In this document: in pieces, positions 56,163 to 64,000 of the stretch
Layout: every line of letters begins with the position of its first letter
How positions within the stretch are numbered: position 1 is the stretch's first letter
From: CAWEYO01 sp963813315
GTDB lineage: Bacteria; Pseudomonadota; Alphaproteobacteria; Rhizobiales; Rhizobiaceae
Assembly (NCBI GenBank): GCA_963813315.1
Contig: CAWEYO010000016.1
Span: forward strand, 136,392-200,391
Length of the DNA stretch: 64,000 bases
Direction: 5' to 3'
Position numbers and translations under genes: made by a program
The notes under the pieces: generated by a model
The model's input: only the letters and a program-made list of their open reading frames with translations
Database searches by the model: none
What the model was told of the DNA's origin: nothing

Positions 56163-57149
56163 TTCTGTCAGGAGGTGATTTGCGATGCCGAAGACCCTTT
56201 CGACCGATTTGCGTGAGCGTATCGTGCGGCATGTGAGTGAAGGTCATTCACGGCGGAGCGCGGCCGCGAAGTTTGCCATTTCGGCGAGTTCGGCGGTGCG
56301 GATCGTGGCCCGCCATGAAGCGACGGGAAGCGTGGCGCCCAAGGTCGGCCGCGTCGGTCGTCGCTCGAAGCTGGAGGCACATCGGGACGATCTGATCCGT
56401 CGGATCGCCGAGGTTCCAGACATCACCATGCCGGAACTGGCTGCAGAGCTCGCGGCACAAGGAACCCGGATCGATCCGTCGAACCTGTCGCGCTGGTTCA
56501 TCAGGAACGGCTACCGCGTCAAAAAAAACGCTGCTGGCCAGCGAGCAAGATCGCCCTGACATCCGGCAGGCGCGCGAGGAATGGGTCGCCAGGCGTCAGC
56601 CGAAGATGCGGCTTGAGCGGCACAGGCTGGTCTTCATCGACGAAACCGGCACCAACACCAAGATGACACGGCTGCGTGGCCGCAGTCCGAAGGGCCAGCG
56701 GCTCAAGGCCAGGGCGCCGTTCGGGCACTGGAAGACCCAGACCTTCATCGCCGGGCTGCGATGCCACGGCCTGACGGCGCCCTTTGTCGTCGATGCCCCG
56801 ATGAACCGCCGCATCTTCGAGACCTATGTCACGACGCAACTTGCCCCGACGCTCGAAAAGGGCGACGTCGTCATTCTCGACAACCTCGCCGCCCATAAAA
56901 GCCCTGTGGCCGAGAAGGCCATCAGAGCCAGGGGCGCATGGCTCCTGTTCCTGCCGCCCTACAGCCCCGACCTCAATCCAATCGAAATGGCATTCGCCAA
57001 GCTCAAGGCGCATCTGCGCAAGAGGGCAATCCGAACCATCGACGCCCTCTGGGCGGCCATCGGAGACATCTGCCAACTGTTCTCACCCGCCGAATGCCGA
57101 AACTACTTCAAGACCGCCGGATATGAACCAACCTAATCGCACGACGCTC
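56105..57149 (+). mobile_element. IS630-family insertion sequence
   Basis: The terminal inverted repeats GAGCGGCGTGCAGATTTTG (left) and, reversed, GAGCGTCGTGCGATTAGGTTG (right) are flanked by TA on both sides (56103-56104 and 57150-57151), the TA target duplication of the family. It is 1045 bases long and carries one frameshifted transposase. Confidence 0.85.
56185..57136 (+). CDS. IS630 transposase, two frames joined at an A8 run
   Basis: The first frame (56185-56559) is the helix-turn-helix half (MPKTLSTDLRERIVRHVSEG, NLSRWFIRNGYRVKK). At AAAAAAAA (56521-56528) the +1 frame continues TLLASEQDRPDIRQAREEW and holds the DDE domain: RLVFIDETGTNT, VVILDNLAAHKS and PYSPDLNPIEMAFAKLK. Slippage at the A run would give the ~315-residue transposase, a device known in this family, so it may be active. 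Confidence 0.85.
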
Positions 57150-58138
57150 TAGGTGTTCGGTCCCGCCATGTGATGGATTGGACTGAGCCTGAATCGTTCG
57201 GGCTCGTTTGTCCAGCTCTTGCAGATGTATTCGTATGGTGTGAGGCCTTTGAGGGTCTTTAGCCGCCGGCCGAAATTGTAGGCGTTGATGAAGTCGGCGA
57301 GGTGCGCCTCGAGCTGTTGATGGCTGTCGTAGTAGTAGCGACGGACGGTGGCTTCCTTGATGGTGCGGTTCATGCGTTCGACCTGTCCGTTGGTCCAGGG
57401 GTGGTTGGGTTTTGTGAGACGATGATCGATATCGTTTTGCGCGCAGGCCAGATCGAAGGAATGGGCGCGGAAGATCGCCTTATGCTCGATCATCGCCTTG
57501 ATTTCCGAGACGCTCCAGCTTTTGCCTCGAGGTTCGGTGAAGTGGGTGCCGTTGTCGGTGAGGACGGTGTGGATTTTGTAGGGGACGATCTCGATCAGCT
57601 TGCGCAGGAAGTCGGCTGCGATGCGTCTGGTGGCGCGCGCGTGCAGTTCGGCATAGGCGAACTTGCTGACCCGATCGATGGCCACGAACATGTGGAGCTT
57701 GCCGTTCTCGGTCCGGACCTCGGCGATGTCGATGTGGAAATAGCCGATCGGATAGGTTTTGAACTTCTTGCGCGGTTTGGCGCCCTCGACATCGGGCAGG
57801 CGACTGATGTCGTGACGCTGGAACAGCCGATGCAGGCTGGAACGGGTGAGATGCGGGATCGTCGCCTGGAGTGCGTAGAGGCAATCATCCAGCGGTAGCA
57901 GCGTGTGTCTGCGGAAGGCGACGATCAGTGCTTCCTCTTCCCTTGAAAGCACCGTCGAGCGCGCTTCCTTCGGCCCCATCGGCGCATCATCGACGAACTC
58001 GCGCTTCTTCCATTTTATCACCGTCTTCGGGTTCACCCCGTAGCGCTCGCTCAACTCCTGGATCGAAGCTTTCGATCGCTGTATCGCAGCTCGGACGGCG
58101 TGCGTGGTCGTGGCGCTGCCATGAAGTATCTGTCCCAT
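57149..58138 (-). CDS. IS481-family transposase
   Basis: The 329-residue protein has an N-terminal helix-turn-helix (RSKASIQELSERYGVNPKTV) and an rve integrase core with DIAEVRTENGK, LTDNGTHF and NGQVERMNRT supplying the DDE residues. It is open over its whole length. The TAG stop (57149-57151) lies outside the inverted repeat, in the target duplication. Confidence 0.93.
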   Translation of the reverse strand: MGQILHGSATTTHAVRAAIQRSKASIQELSERYGVNPKTVIKWKKREFVDDAPMGPKEARSTVLSREEEALIVAFRRHTLLPLDDCLYALQATIPHLTRSSLHRLFQRHDISRLPDVEGAKPRKKFKTYPIGYFHIDIAEVRTENGKLHMFVAIDRVSKFAYAELHARATRRIAADFLRKLIEIVPYKIHTVLTDNGTHFTEPRGKSWSVSEIKAMIEHKAIFRAHSFDLACAQNDIDHRLTKPNHPWTNGQVERMNRTIKEATVRRYYYDSHQQLEAHLADFINAYNFGRRLKTLKGLTPYEYICKSWTNEPERFRLSPIHHMAGPNT

Positions 58139-58194
58139 AGAGATTCCTTGCGGATGACGACATCAATGATGCCATCACACCGTGGGACTGAACA
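57154..58194 (-). mobile_element. IS481-family insertion sequence
   Basis: Inverted repeats TGTTCGGTCCCGCCATGTGA (57154 onward) and the complement of CACCGTGGGACTGAACA (ending 58194) are flanked by the direct repeat TCTAGG (57148-57153, 58195-58200). The target fits the NCTAGN preference known for IS481. It is inserted at the right end of the IS630 copy. Confidence 0.9.
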
Positions 58195-58200
58195 TCTAGG

Positions 58201-58940
58201 GAGACGGTGAGATCGGACATTAACTTTTGGTCCGGATTACCCGGCCAGATCTGAGCGAGCTTGTCAGCAAGCTCGAAGAATATCCTACGTATTCCGGTTG
58301 ACCTCGCCGACGATCACATTGCCACAGGCGGTCGCCCTGCTGAACGGTAAAGCCGCCTGATCGTGGCCGACGCGGCAATGTGGCCGAGCTTCAGGCTGCT
58401 ACATGAGCTGCTGGCGGACCAGTATCTCCTGACGTTCGACAAATGAGCGGAGGCTTTGGACAGCGGCGGAGGGCTCTGGGAGACGTCAGATGGTTCTCGG
58501 ACCGTCTCCCGAGTGCTGTATATTTCTGGCGAGCCGGACGGTTGTTCCTAAGGCGCTGGACATACACGAAATCCAATTGGAACTGCTTTGGGACCGTGAT
58601 TGATCGGTGGCAGCCGTCTAAGCTTGGTCTCCCGCCGCCGCGCTTGCAAAGCTACGCAATCGCATCGTTTGGACTTTCGGCCACGGGTTGCACTGCCAGA
58701 AGAGACTTTCGGGACGCCACGAAACTATTTTGTGGTTCACCGGACCCTGCTACCTTCCATAGGCTTCCATGGCGATGCCGCCGTCGGCACAGCGTTTCCA
58801 TTTTCTTCCCGGCATTAAGTTCACGTGGAGGGCTGAGAGGCGTCAGACAAAGGAACGTTTATTTTGACGCCTGCCTTGGTCAAGGAGGTGGGAGGAATAT
58901 CGGTGAGGGTCCGTGCGACCTGCCTTTCGGGCCCTCCTCA
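58201..58940. other. No recognisable gene
   Basis: Continuation of the DNA into which both IS elements went. No supported frame. Confidence 0.35.
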
Positions 58941-59958
58941 GCGACGTGATATGCCGTTCGCGACGACGCCTATCGCAAGTCCAATTCCTGCTACGACTAA
59001 CCCGCCGGCGTCAAGGTTTCCAGCATACGCGCCAGCGGCTACGCCCGCTGGCCGCCGGAGTGGCCGCCTTTTCCCCGATATTTTTCAAAAGTCGGCCCCG
59101 AGCGGAACCGCATCTGTTCCGGCGAATTCCTTCCACCACCGTGATCCTATCGGTCGATCCCTATCCCACTTTCTTAGCACTTCGCTGATCATTTGCTTCA
59201 TCTCATCGTCAGTGGTTTGGTAATCGCCAGCCTGAATTTTGCAGGCGCGCTTGTCCAGATCAGCGATAAGAGTACCGGAGATCGCGGCTACTTTACCTTT
59301 TTGCCTCGGCCAGAGTATTCGATCATCCTGTCCGCGGTCAGACCCTTTTACGTCGCCTTGCCATTCAATGATGAACTCGAATGCGCGACGCCCAGTTTGC
59401 GGCGGTTTCTCAACTGGCCATCTTGTCGATACAGCCATGCATTGTAGAGGTCTTGGTATCGCTCTCAACAAGGAAACGGTCGAGCGATTCCGTACCTGTC
59501 GTCCGAAACGATATCCGCTCCCCGATTTTGTGCGACAGCGATTGCCACGGTGGACATAATTACCTCGGCGAGGTACTCGTGGACCTCAACATAATTGTCT
59601 GGATCGTACGGTTCGGGCGTGTGCGATACCCAGCACAGCTTGTGACGCTCCAGGAACTTCATAAGGTCTTCACAGAATTTCTCGCGATGGAGCTGAGCGC
59701 CGTACCTAACCGTGTCGTCAGAGTCACCCAAGCCGGGGCGAATGGCATTTAGCCGCTGACGACGTTTCTCGCGCTGTTGGAGAGCGCTCGGCTTGCGGAA
59801 GCGCGCCAAGAACTCGGGATTTTCACATCCTTCCGCAATTTTGTGAGAAGTGTCCCCGCCGCTGTCTCAATGGCCGGCTCATAGGTGTACGCCGCGTCGA
59901 GCAATGGGCCTTTCGGGCCTTCCTGATATGCGAAAACTGACAACTCCGGATCATCCAA
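58941..59958 (-). pseudogene. Degenerate hypothetical gene, possibly membrane anchored
   Basis: Protein-like pieces follow each other in changing frames: MDDPELSVFAYQEGPKGPLL; EFLARFRKPSALQQREKRRQ; REKFCEDLMKFLERHKLCWV; EYLAEVIMSTVAIAVAQNRG; FEFIIEWQGDVKGSDRGQDD; DEMKQMISEVLRKWDRDRPI. They end with a hydrophobic GGLVVAGIGLAIGVVANGIS before a stop near 58941. Family not recognised. It is either a decayed gene or a region with sequence errors. Confidence 0.4.
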
Positions 59959-60787
59959 CGGTTAAGCTTTCTGGGCACGAGATTCGATATACCTTCGGGA
60001 AAATCAACAGCGAGGCCTTTAGCCAGTTGATATCCCTAATGTGAATGTATGGGTGAGTGAGAGACTCAATTCATAACTTGTCCCTCGCGGCGGCGTAGAT
60101 ACCATCGCTCTCGTTGTTTAAAGAATACCCGATATCTTTTCTGTACTCACCAACAAAATCCCTTATTGACTTTCCAAATACATATGCCTGTCGATGACGG
60201 TTTGAGGATGCCGAAGCCAAAGTCGAAACCTAAACCGACATCCGCCGGATGACGGCTCTTTGGGGCAAGATTGACGCCAGGGACGGGCATTGGCAAGCCC
60301 GAACCTCGCCGCGACGTGTGCCGGAGGCCGGTAGCATCGGCACATTGCGTGCCGGAAACTCCAATTTGGTCCTCGCCAACACGCACGTCTCCCTTGGTCT
60401 CCGCTGGAACTCATGCCGCCGGCCTGTTCACGTCGGCGAGGTCAGGTCGGCGGCCGCAGTTCGGCGATCGGTCGCAGGACTCGGCGAACAGCCTCCTCGG
60501 CACGGCGACCCGTTCTGTGTTCCGGTGAATACGCGAGGACGCTTTTGAAGGGATACGCGTTGGGGCGATGCGGTGGGTGAGGACGAATACTCGGCTTACC
60601 CGCTTGCGATCAGCCCCAGGGCGCCCTGTCGATATCGATCATCACGCCATTGTTGGTCTGCCTGCCGCCCGTATCGGTTCGGCCCCATGCTACACCGCAT
60701 CACGAATTAGATCTTCCATGGCCATGAGACGACGGTTGACGGCCGCACATAGTCATGTCGGCGAAGATGCGCTTGCCAACCCGTCGC
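59959..60787. other. No recognisable gene
   Basis: Short overlapping frames on both strands, none with supporting signals. Confidence 0.35.
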
Positions 60788-61344
60788 TCAGGCGCGAGCC
60801 AACATTCCGCCGGTCTGACGCGAGCCTCGGAACAGGGCGACCGCTTCGGTGCGGTTGCGGACGTGGAGTTTCACGATGATGTTGTGGACGTGGTTCTTGA
60901 TCGTCGATACCTCGAGACACCAGAGTGCGGGCGATCTGCTTGTTCGACATCCGCTCGGTCAGCAGCGACAGGACGTGATGCTCGCGCTGCGACAGCTTGG
61001 ACAGCCGTTCGGTTTCGCGTTTTTCGGCCGACAGCGCTAAGAGACGCTCCTGCATCATCCTTCCAATTCTGGGCGGGCAGACCAGCTCGCCGGCCAGAAC
61101 GGCAACGACGACGCCAAGCAAATCCTCGATCGATTGATCCGCTGTGATGCAAGCGGCCGCGCCGGCTTGGACCCGGGGCCAAGAGCGCTAAATCATCTGC
61201 CTCAAGCCCCAGCGCCACGATGGGACGGCCGTCACACCGAGGCGAAGGCCGCGCGGACCCCTGCCGAGCACCAGTCGCAGTTGTCCAACCAGGATGTCCA
61301 CCAAAACGGCCTCGTTCACACCCTTCGGTCTGGCGGCTAGTCAT
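60788..61344 (-). pseudogene. LuxR-type response regulator, frameshifted
   Basis: ATG 61344 opens a receiver-like part in shifting frames (AVLVDILVGQLRLVLGRG, VALGLEADDLALLA, GVVVAVLAGELVCPP). A clear HTH follows: KLSQREHHVLSLLTERMSNK, QIARTL, and after a shift EVSTIKNHVHNIIVKLHVRN with a stop at 60788. At least three indels separate the pieces. Confidence 0.75.
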
Positions 61345-61423
61345 CGATGCTCCCTAAAGTTCGCACCCGAGCGACCTCGGGCTGGTCCGAAAGGAGCTTC
61401 TCAATCCTTCGCAGTAGATCCTA

Positions 61424-61561
61424 CTAATGCACAATAAGAATGTAATCCTCTCCATCCCGCCCTCCCAGTCGTTGAAGCGGGGCAACGCCACCTTCAATTA
61501 CTCTCACTTCGCAGAAGTTAAATCCTGTTCTCAATGCATGATCAAGCGTAATCCTCTGCAT
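61424..61561 (-). CDS. 45-residue hypothetical protein
   Basis: ATG 61561 lies behind ACTGGGAGGGCGGC, a near-ideal ribosome site. The product is MQRITLDHALRTGFNFCEVR, then VIEGGVAPLQRLGGRDGEDY and ILIVH. The same DNA that encodes PLQRLGGRDGEDY recurs 106 bases upstream, where it forms the ribosome site and start codon. It follows the FGE-domain gene on the same strand. Function unknown. Confidence 0.5.
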   Translation of the reverse strand: MQRITLDHALRTGFNFCEVRVIEGGVAPLQRLGGRDGEDYILIVH

Positions 61562-61637
61562 GCCGCCCTCCCAGTCGTTGAAGCGGGGCAACACCACCCT
61601 TGAATTATTTCACTTTAGCAGAAGAACGAGCCGGAAA
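61426..61637. repeat. Two tandem 106-base direct repeats
   Basis: TAATCCTCTCCATCCCGCCC(TCCCAGTCGTTG...) at 61443 and TAATCCTCTGCATGCCGCCC at 61549 start matching units that share the block CCCAGTCGTTGAAGCGGGGC and end in GCAGAAG. The copy nearer 61600 overlaps the end of the FGE-domain gene. Confidence 0.85.
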
Positions 61638-62763
61638 GGGCGTTTTTCACGTTTCTTGGCGCATCGGCGGTGGCCCGGCACCGGGTCGCTTCGCCCGCAG
61701 CTGACGGGCGCGGCGTTTTTTTCTTCGGAATCCAACCACTCACCAGACCATCGACCAGGCCTGACAGTCCGAGCGGCGACAGATCCATCCGTAAATGCAG
61801 GGGTGCGCCCCAGGGAAATCGCCTTCCGTCGGGGCCACGCCGCCATCTCGAATTCGTCGGCTGAGGGCAGCCTCACCCGTGATTCCGATGCGTTTCGAGA
61901 AGACGCCTTCGCTTTCGCATCCGCGTCGTCCCAACTCGCAGGGTGGCGCGGTGTGGCGTCGATGTAGAACCCCGTCTCCAGTGTCCGGACCCGGGGCGGG
62001 TTCGGCAACGCCTCCTTTGGAATGGCCGCGTCGCCCAGCCGGTAGTTGCCCGGCGGAATCCAGCAGAGCAAACCAGGGGCGAGCCTCGGCGCCGGTTTGG
62101 TCGGTTGCGGTTCCCGCAAGGATCTCCGGGAGCGTGCCTACCGGAAGAGGCAGCGACAAGGCGGCTGCGAAGTGGCGCAGCTCGAGGGGAAGCATGTCGG
62201 GGTCGCTCCATCCAGTACCTCGGCAACACCCGGTGGCGGGCTCTTGCCGGCCGGCACGCCCAGCCGGGTCAGACAGACATCCCTCAGAGCAAAGACGAGA
62301 CGGCACTCGTCGCGCGTCGCGCCGTCACGTGATCCGGCGGGAAGACGGGCCTTCCGGATTGTGGGCGCGAGCGCCTTCAGGCCCAGCACACCGGCCGCCA
62401 ACATGGCCGTCACTGCGAGTTCCCAATCGGGGTCCGCCAGGGCCCTGCCAACGGCGGGCGCCACGACGGAGGGATCGGATGGCCTGTCACGCATCCACCA
62501 GCGCAGCATCTGCTCCACCGCCGCCGGGCAGTGCAAAGAGCACGTCAGCAAGATCCGCCGTGGTCTCGGGAAACGTGTCCCGGAGGCATCCCGCGACCAC
62601 TTCTGCCGCGCGTGTGGCGACGATCATTTCGACGTCTCCGAGCAATTGCGCCGCGCGCGTCGGTCGGACTTAACTCGTCAAATGCCTCGGTGCCCTGGAG
62701 CCCAGCGAGCCTGTCTCGCGCGTGGTCGCTGCCCAGTAACACGTCAACTTCGGCCAAACCCAT
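61610..62763 (-). pseudogene. HEAT-like plus FGE-sulfatase (SUMF1) domain protein, frameshifted
   Basis: ATG 62763 follows AAGGATCTGCCCCGGG. Pieces in order are MGLAEVDVLLGSDHARDRLA; LLGDVEMIVATRAAEVVAGC; QMLRWWMRDRPSDPSVVAPA; LADPDWELAVTAMLAAGVLG; ELRHFAAALSLPLPVGTLPE. The last part is the FGE-sulfatase-like domain: CWIPPGNYRLGD, TGFYIDATP, RLPSADEFEMAAW, EWLDSEEKNAAPVSCG, RPFRLVLLLK. The N-terminal helical repeats resemble HEAT units. FGE-like domains also occur in bacterial conflict and signalling proteins. At least four indels break it. Confidence 0.6.
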
Positions 62764-62794
62764 CCCGGGGCAGATCCTTGGGTGAGGCTACACG

Positions 62795-64000
62795 TCATTC
62801 GCAGACTACCAGCGAATTCCCGGTCAGGTCGTCCCGCATCAGGTAAAGGACTTCTCCGCCGCGGCGCCAGGGCATCAGGCTGTCGAAGCCTCCTGGCTCG
62901 GGCGATGGAACAAATCCCGCCGCCTTGAGCGCAGTTTCTGCGCCGGAGTCGTGCCCGAGCGGGGCAGGACGGCCTTCATACTGTTCTCCGGTGGCACCCG
63001 CCTCACCTCACTGGAGACCAAAGATAGTTGAAATGGCCCTGAAGCACCGCCGCCATGATCTGGCGCTGTGTCATCAGGGGCTCGCCCGTCACAGGATGCT
63101 GGGTCCCGATCGGCAAATAGTACGCCTGCCCGTTCTGCCCGTCCACGATCACGATCGGATCGGTAGAGGTTCCGGATTCGGCGAGGTTGGTGGGCGCAGA
63201 CGGCGAAAGTAACGGGGATAATCTCGTCAAAATGATTTTGCCTTCGATCACGGGTCCGCCTTCCTTTGCCGTGCTGGGGGGCTTCAATCCGCCGTTCCGA
63301 AGCTGCGGGCGTGTCATCGGATCGGCAAGGAGAATGTCGCGCAGACTGTGGAGCTTGTCTCGGCTCAACATCGAGGTCCGGCCCATCAGCCCGAGGATCA
63401 GATATGCGCCCCAGGAGCTCGCCCGTCGTGGAAGGGCAGGCGGGCGATCGTTCGGTTCATCCAGAGCAGGAAGCCCCCCCAGACCGTGTCGTTGACCACG
63501 AAACTTTCGCGCCGGAGCAACTCGACGAACTCGAGAAGCGCAATGTCGCCGCGTTGGGCGGCTTCGCCGTGGGCGCGGTCGCGGGCGCCGCTCTTGCTGG
63601 TCGTAGTGGCCGGTCTCCGAATTCCTGGCGGGCAGCAGAGGCGCGATCAGTTCGATCACGGGCTCCGGGTCCAGCTTGTGGAAGCCGTGCTGCTCTCTCA
63701 GCCAGAGCGTCTTGAATTCCAGGTCGTGAAGGCCGGGATGGGCGCGAAGGATCTCGGCGATCACGTTGTCGCGGATCCTCGCCCAGACCGCCGCCGCCCA
63801 TGAAGACATCGACAATCACGAATTTCAGTGACCCGTCCGCTATGGCCTGCGTGATCTTGGCGACGAGGTCAGGGGCACGGTCTCCCTTTTTCCCCTTCTC
63901 CGCGATCTGGGTCCTAAAGCCCTCTCCGACGATCTCCACCATGAAGGCGCCACCCCGCTCCACGCCGAGGACGAGATCCGGCTACGAGCCGAAATGCGTC
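62795..64000 (-). pseudogene. Phosphoribosyltransferase-like protein, frameshifted, 5' end off the right edge
   Basis: The first part reads PDLVLGVERGGAFMVEIVGE and, after a TAG at the edge-near codon, LKFVIVDVFMGG. The acidic IVDxxxxGG loop and preceding VERGG resemble the PRPP-binding and substrate loops of type I phosphoribosyltransferases. Then come RDNVIAEILRAHPGLHDLEF, FVVNDTVWGGFLLWMNRTIA, AYLILGLMGRTSMLSRDKLH, DPIVIVDGQNGQAYYLPIGT and, past a stop at 63003, EQYEGRPAPLGHDSGAETAL to 62795. It is probably cotranscribed with the FGE-domain gene. Confidence 0.45.

Noticed and set aside
61426..61637. Repeat with conserved GTTGAAGC-like core looked CRISPR-like
   Set aside because: Only two units, 106-base period, repeats longer than the variable part, overlapping coding sequence, and no cas genes.

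Overview
The window looks like a chromosome segment from an alphaproteobacterium of the order Rhizobiales, most likely Mesorhizobium or a close relative. This rests on gene content, on the zwf-pgl-edd order, on BA14K, CsgH-type and DUF892 proteins, and on several short palindromic repeat families. It is an inference, because there is no 16S gene in the window.

Positions 1-24124 are mostly intact housekeeping and regulatory genes: murA (cut by the left edge), tRNA-Thr(GGT), and a quorum-sensing block (LuxI-type synthase, LuxR regulator, second LuxI-type synthase and a coupled small gene). Next comes a type I secretion locus: a broken RTX protein, a relic of a second transporter, a DUF4347 protein, an ABC exporter and an HlyD adaptor. 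It is followed by a SAF-domain dehydrogenase, proC, folD, a GlxA-type regulator, the Entner-Doudoroff/pentose-phosphate operon zwf-pgl-edd, an aldehyde dehydrogenase and an SDR. The quorum-sensing and secretion blocks look like lineage-specific inserts in a core backbone.

Positions 24125-49000 are accessory. They begin with a frameshifted tyrosine integrase, a chimeric excisionase/serine-recombinase gene and further recombinase debris. A long stretch of envelope and stress genes follows: a peroxiredoxin-like protein, BA14K, curlin plus CsgH, a PNPOx-fold protein, DUF421, a thioredoxin-reductase-like flavoprotein, DUF892, KatE catalase, an RHH regulator with a PHB-depolymerase-like esterase, CsbD, YidB and a frameshifted OmpA-family gene. 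Between them lie remnants of YihY, an FAD oxidoreductase and an HWE histidine kinase.

Positions 49000-64000 are highly degraded. Two tRNA 3' fragments (Thr-CGT, Lys-CTT) are probable attachment-site scars. They are followed by prophage debris (integrase N-terminus, terminase small and large subunits), a truncated nucleotide cyclase, an IS630 element with an IS481 element inserted at its right end, a decayed LuxR response regulator, and a decayed minus-strand locus. That last locus holds a phosphoribosyltransferase-like protein, a HEAT-like/FGE-sulfatase-domain protein and a 45-aa protein whose start region derives from a tandem duplication. It is the best candidate in the window for an undescribed system, but it carries many frameshifts and runs off the right edge.

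Most accessory genes carry indels while the core genes read cleanly. That argues for real decay rather than uniformly poor sequence, though reads would be needed to prove it.
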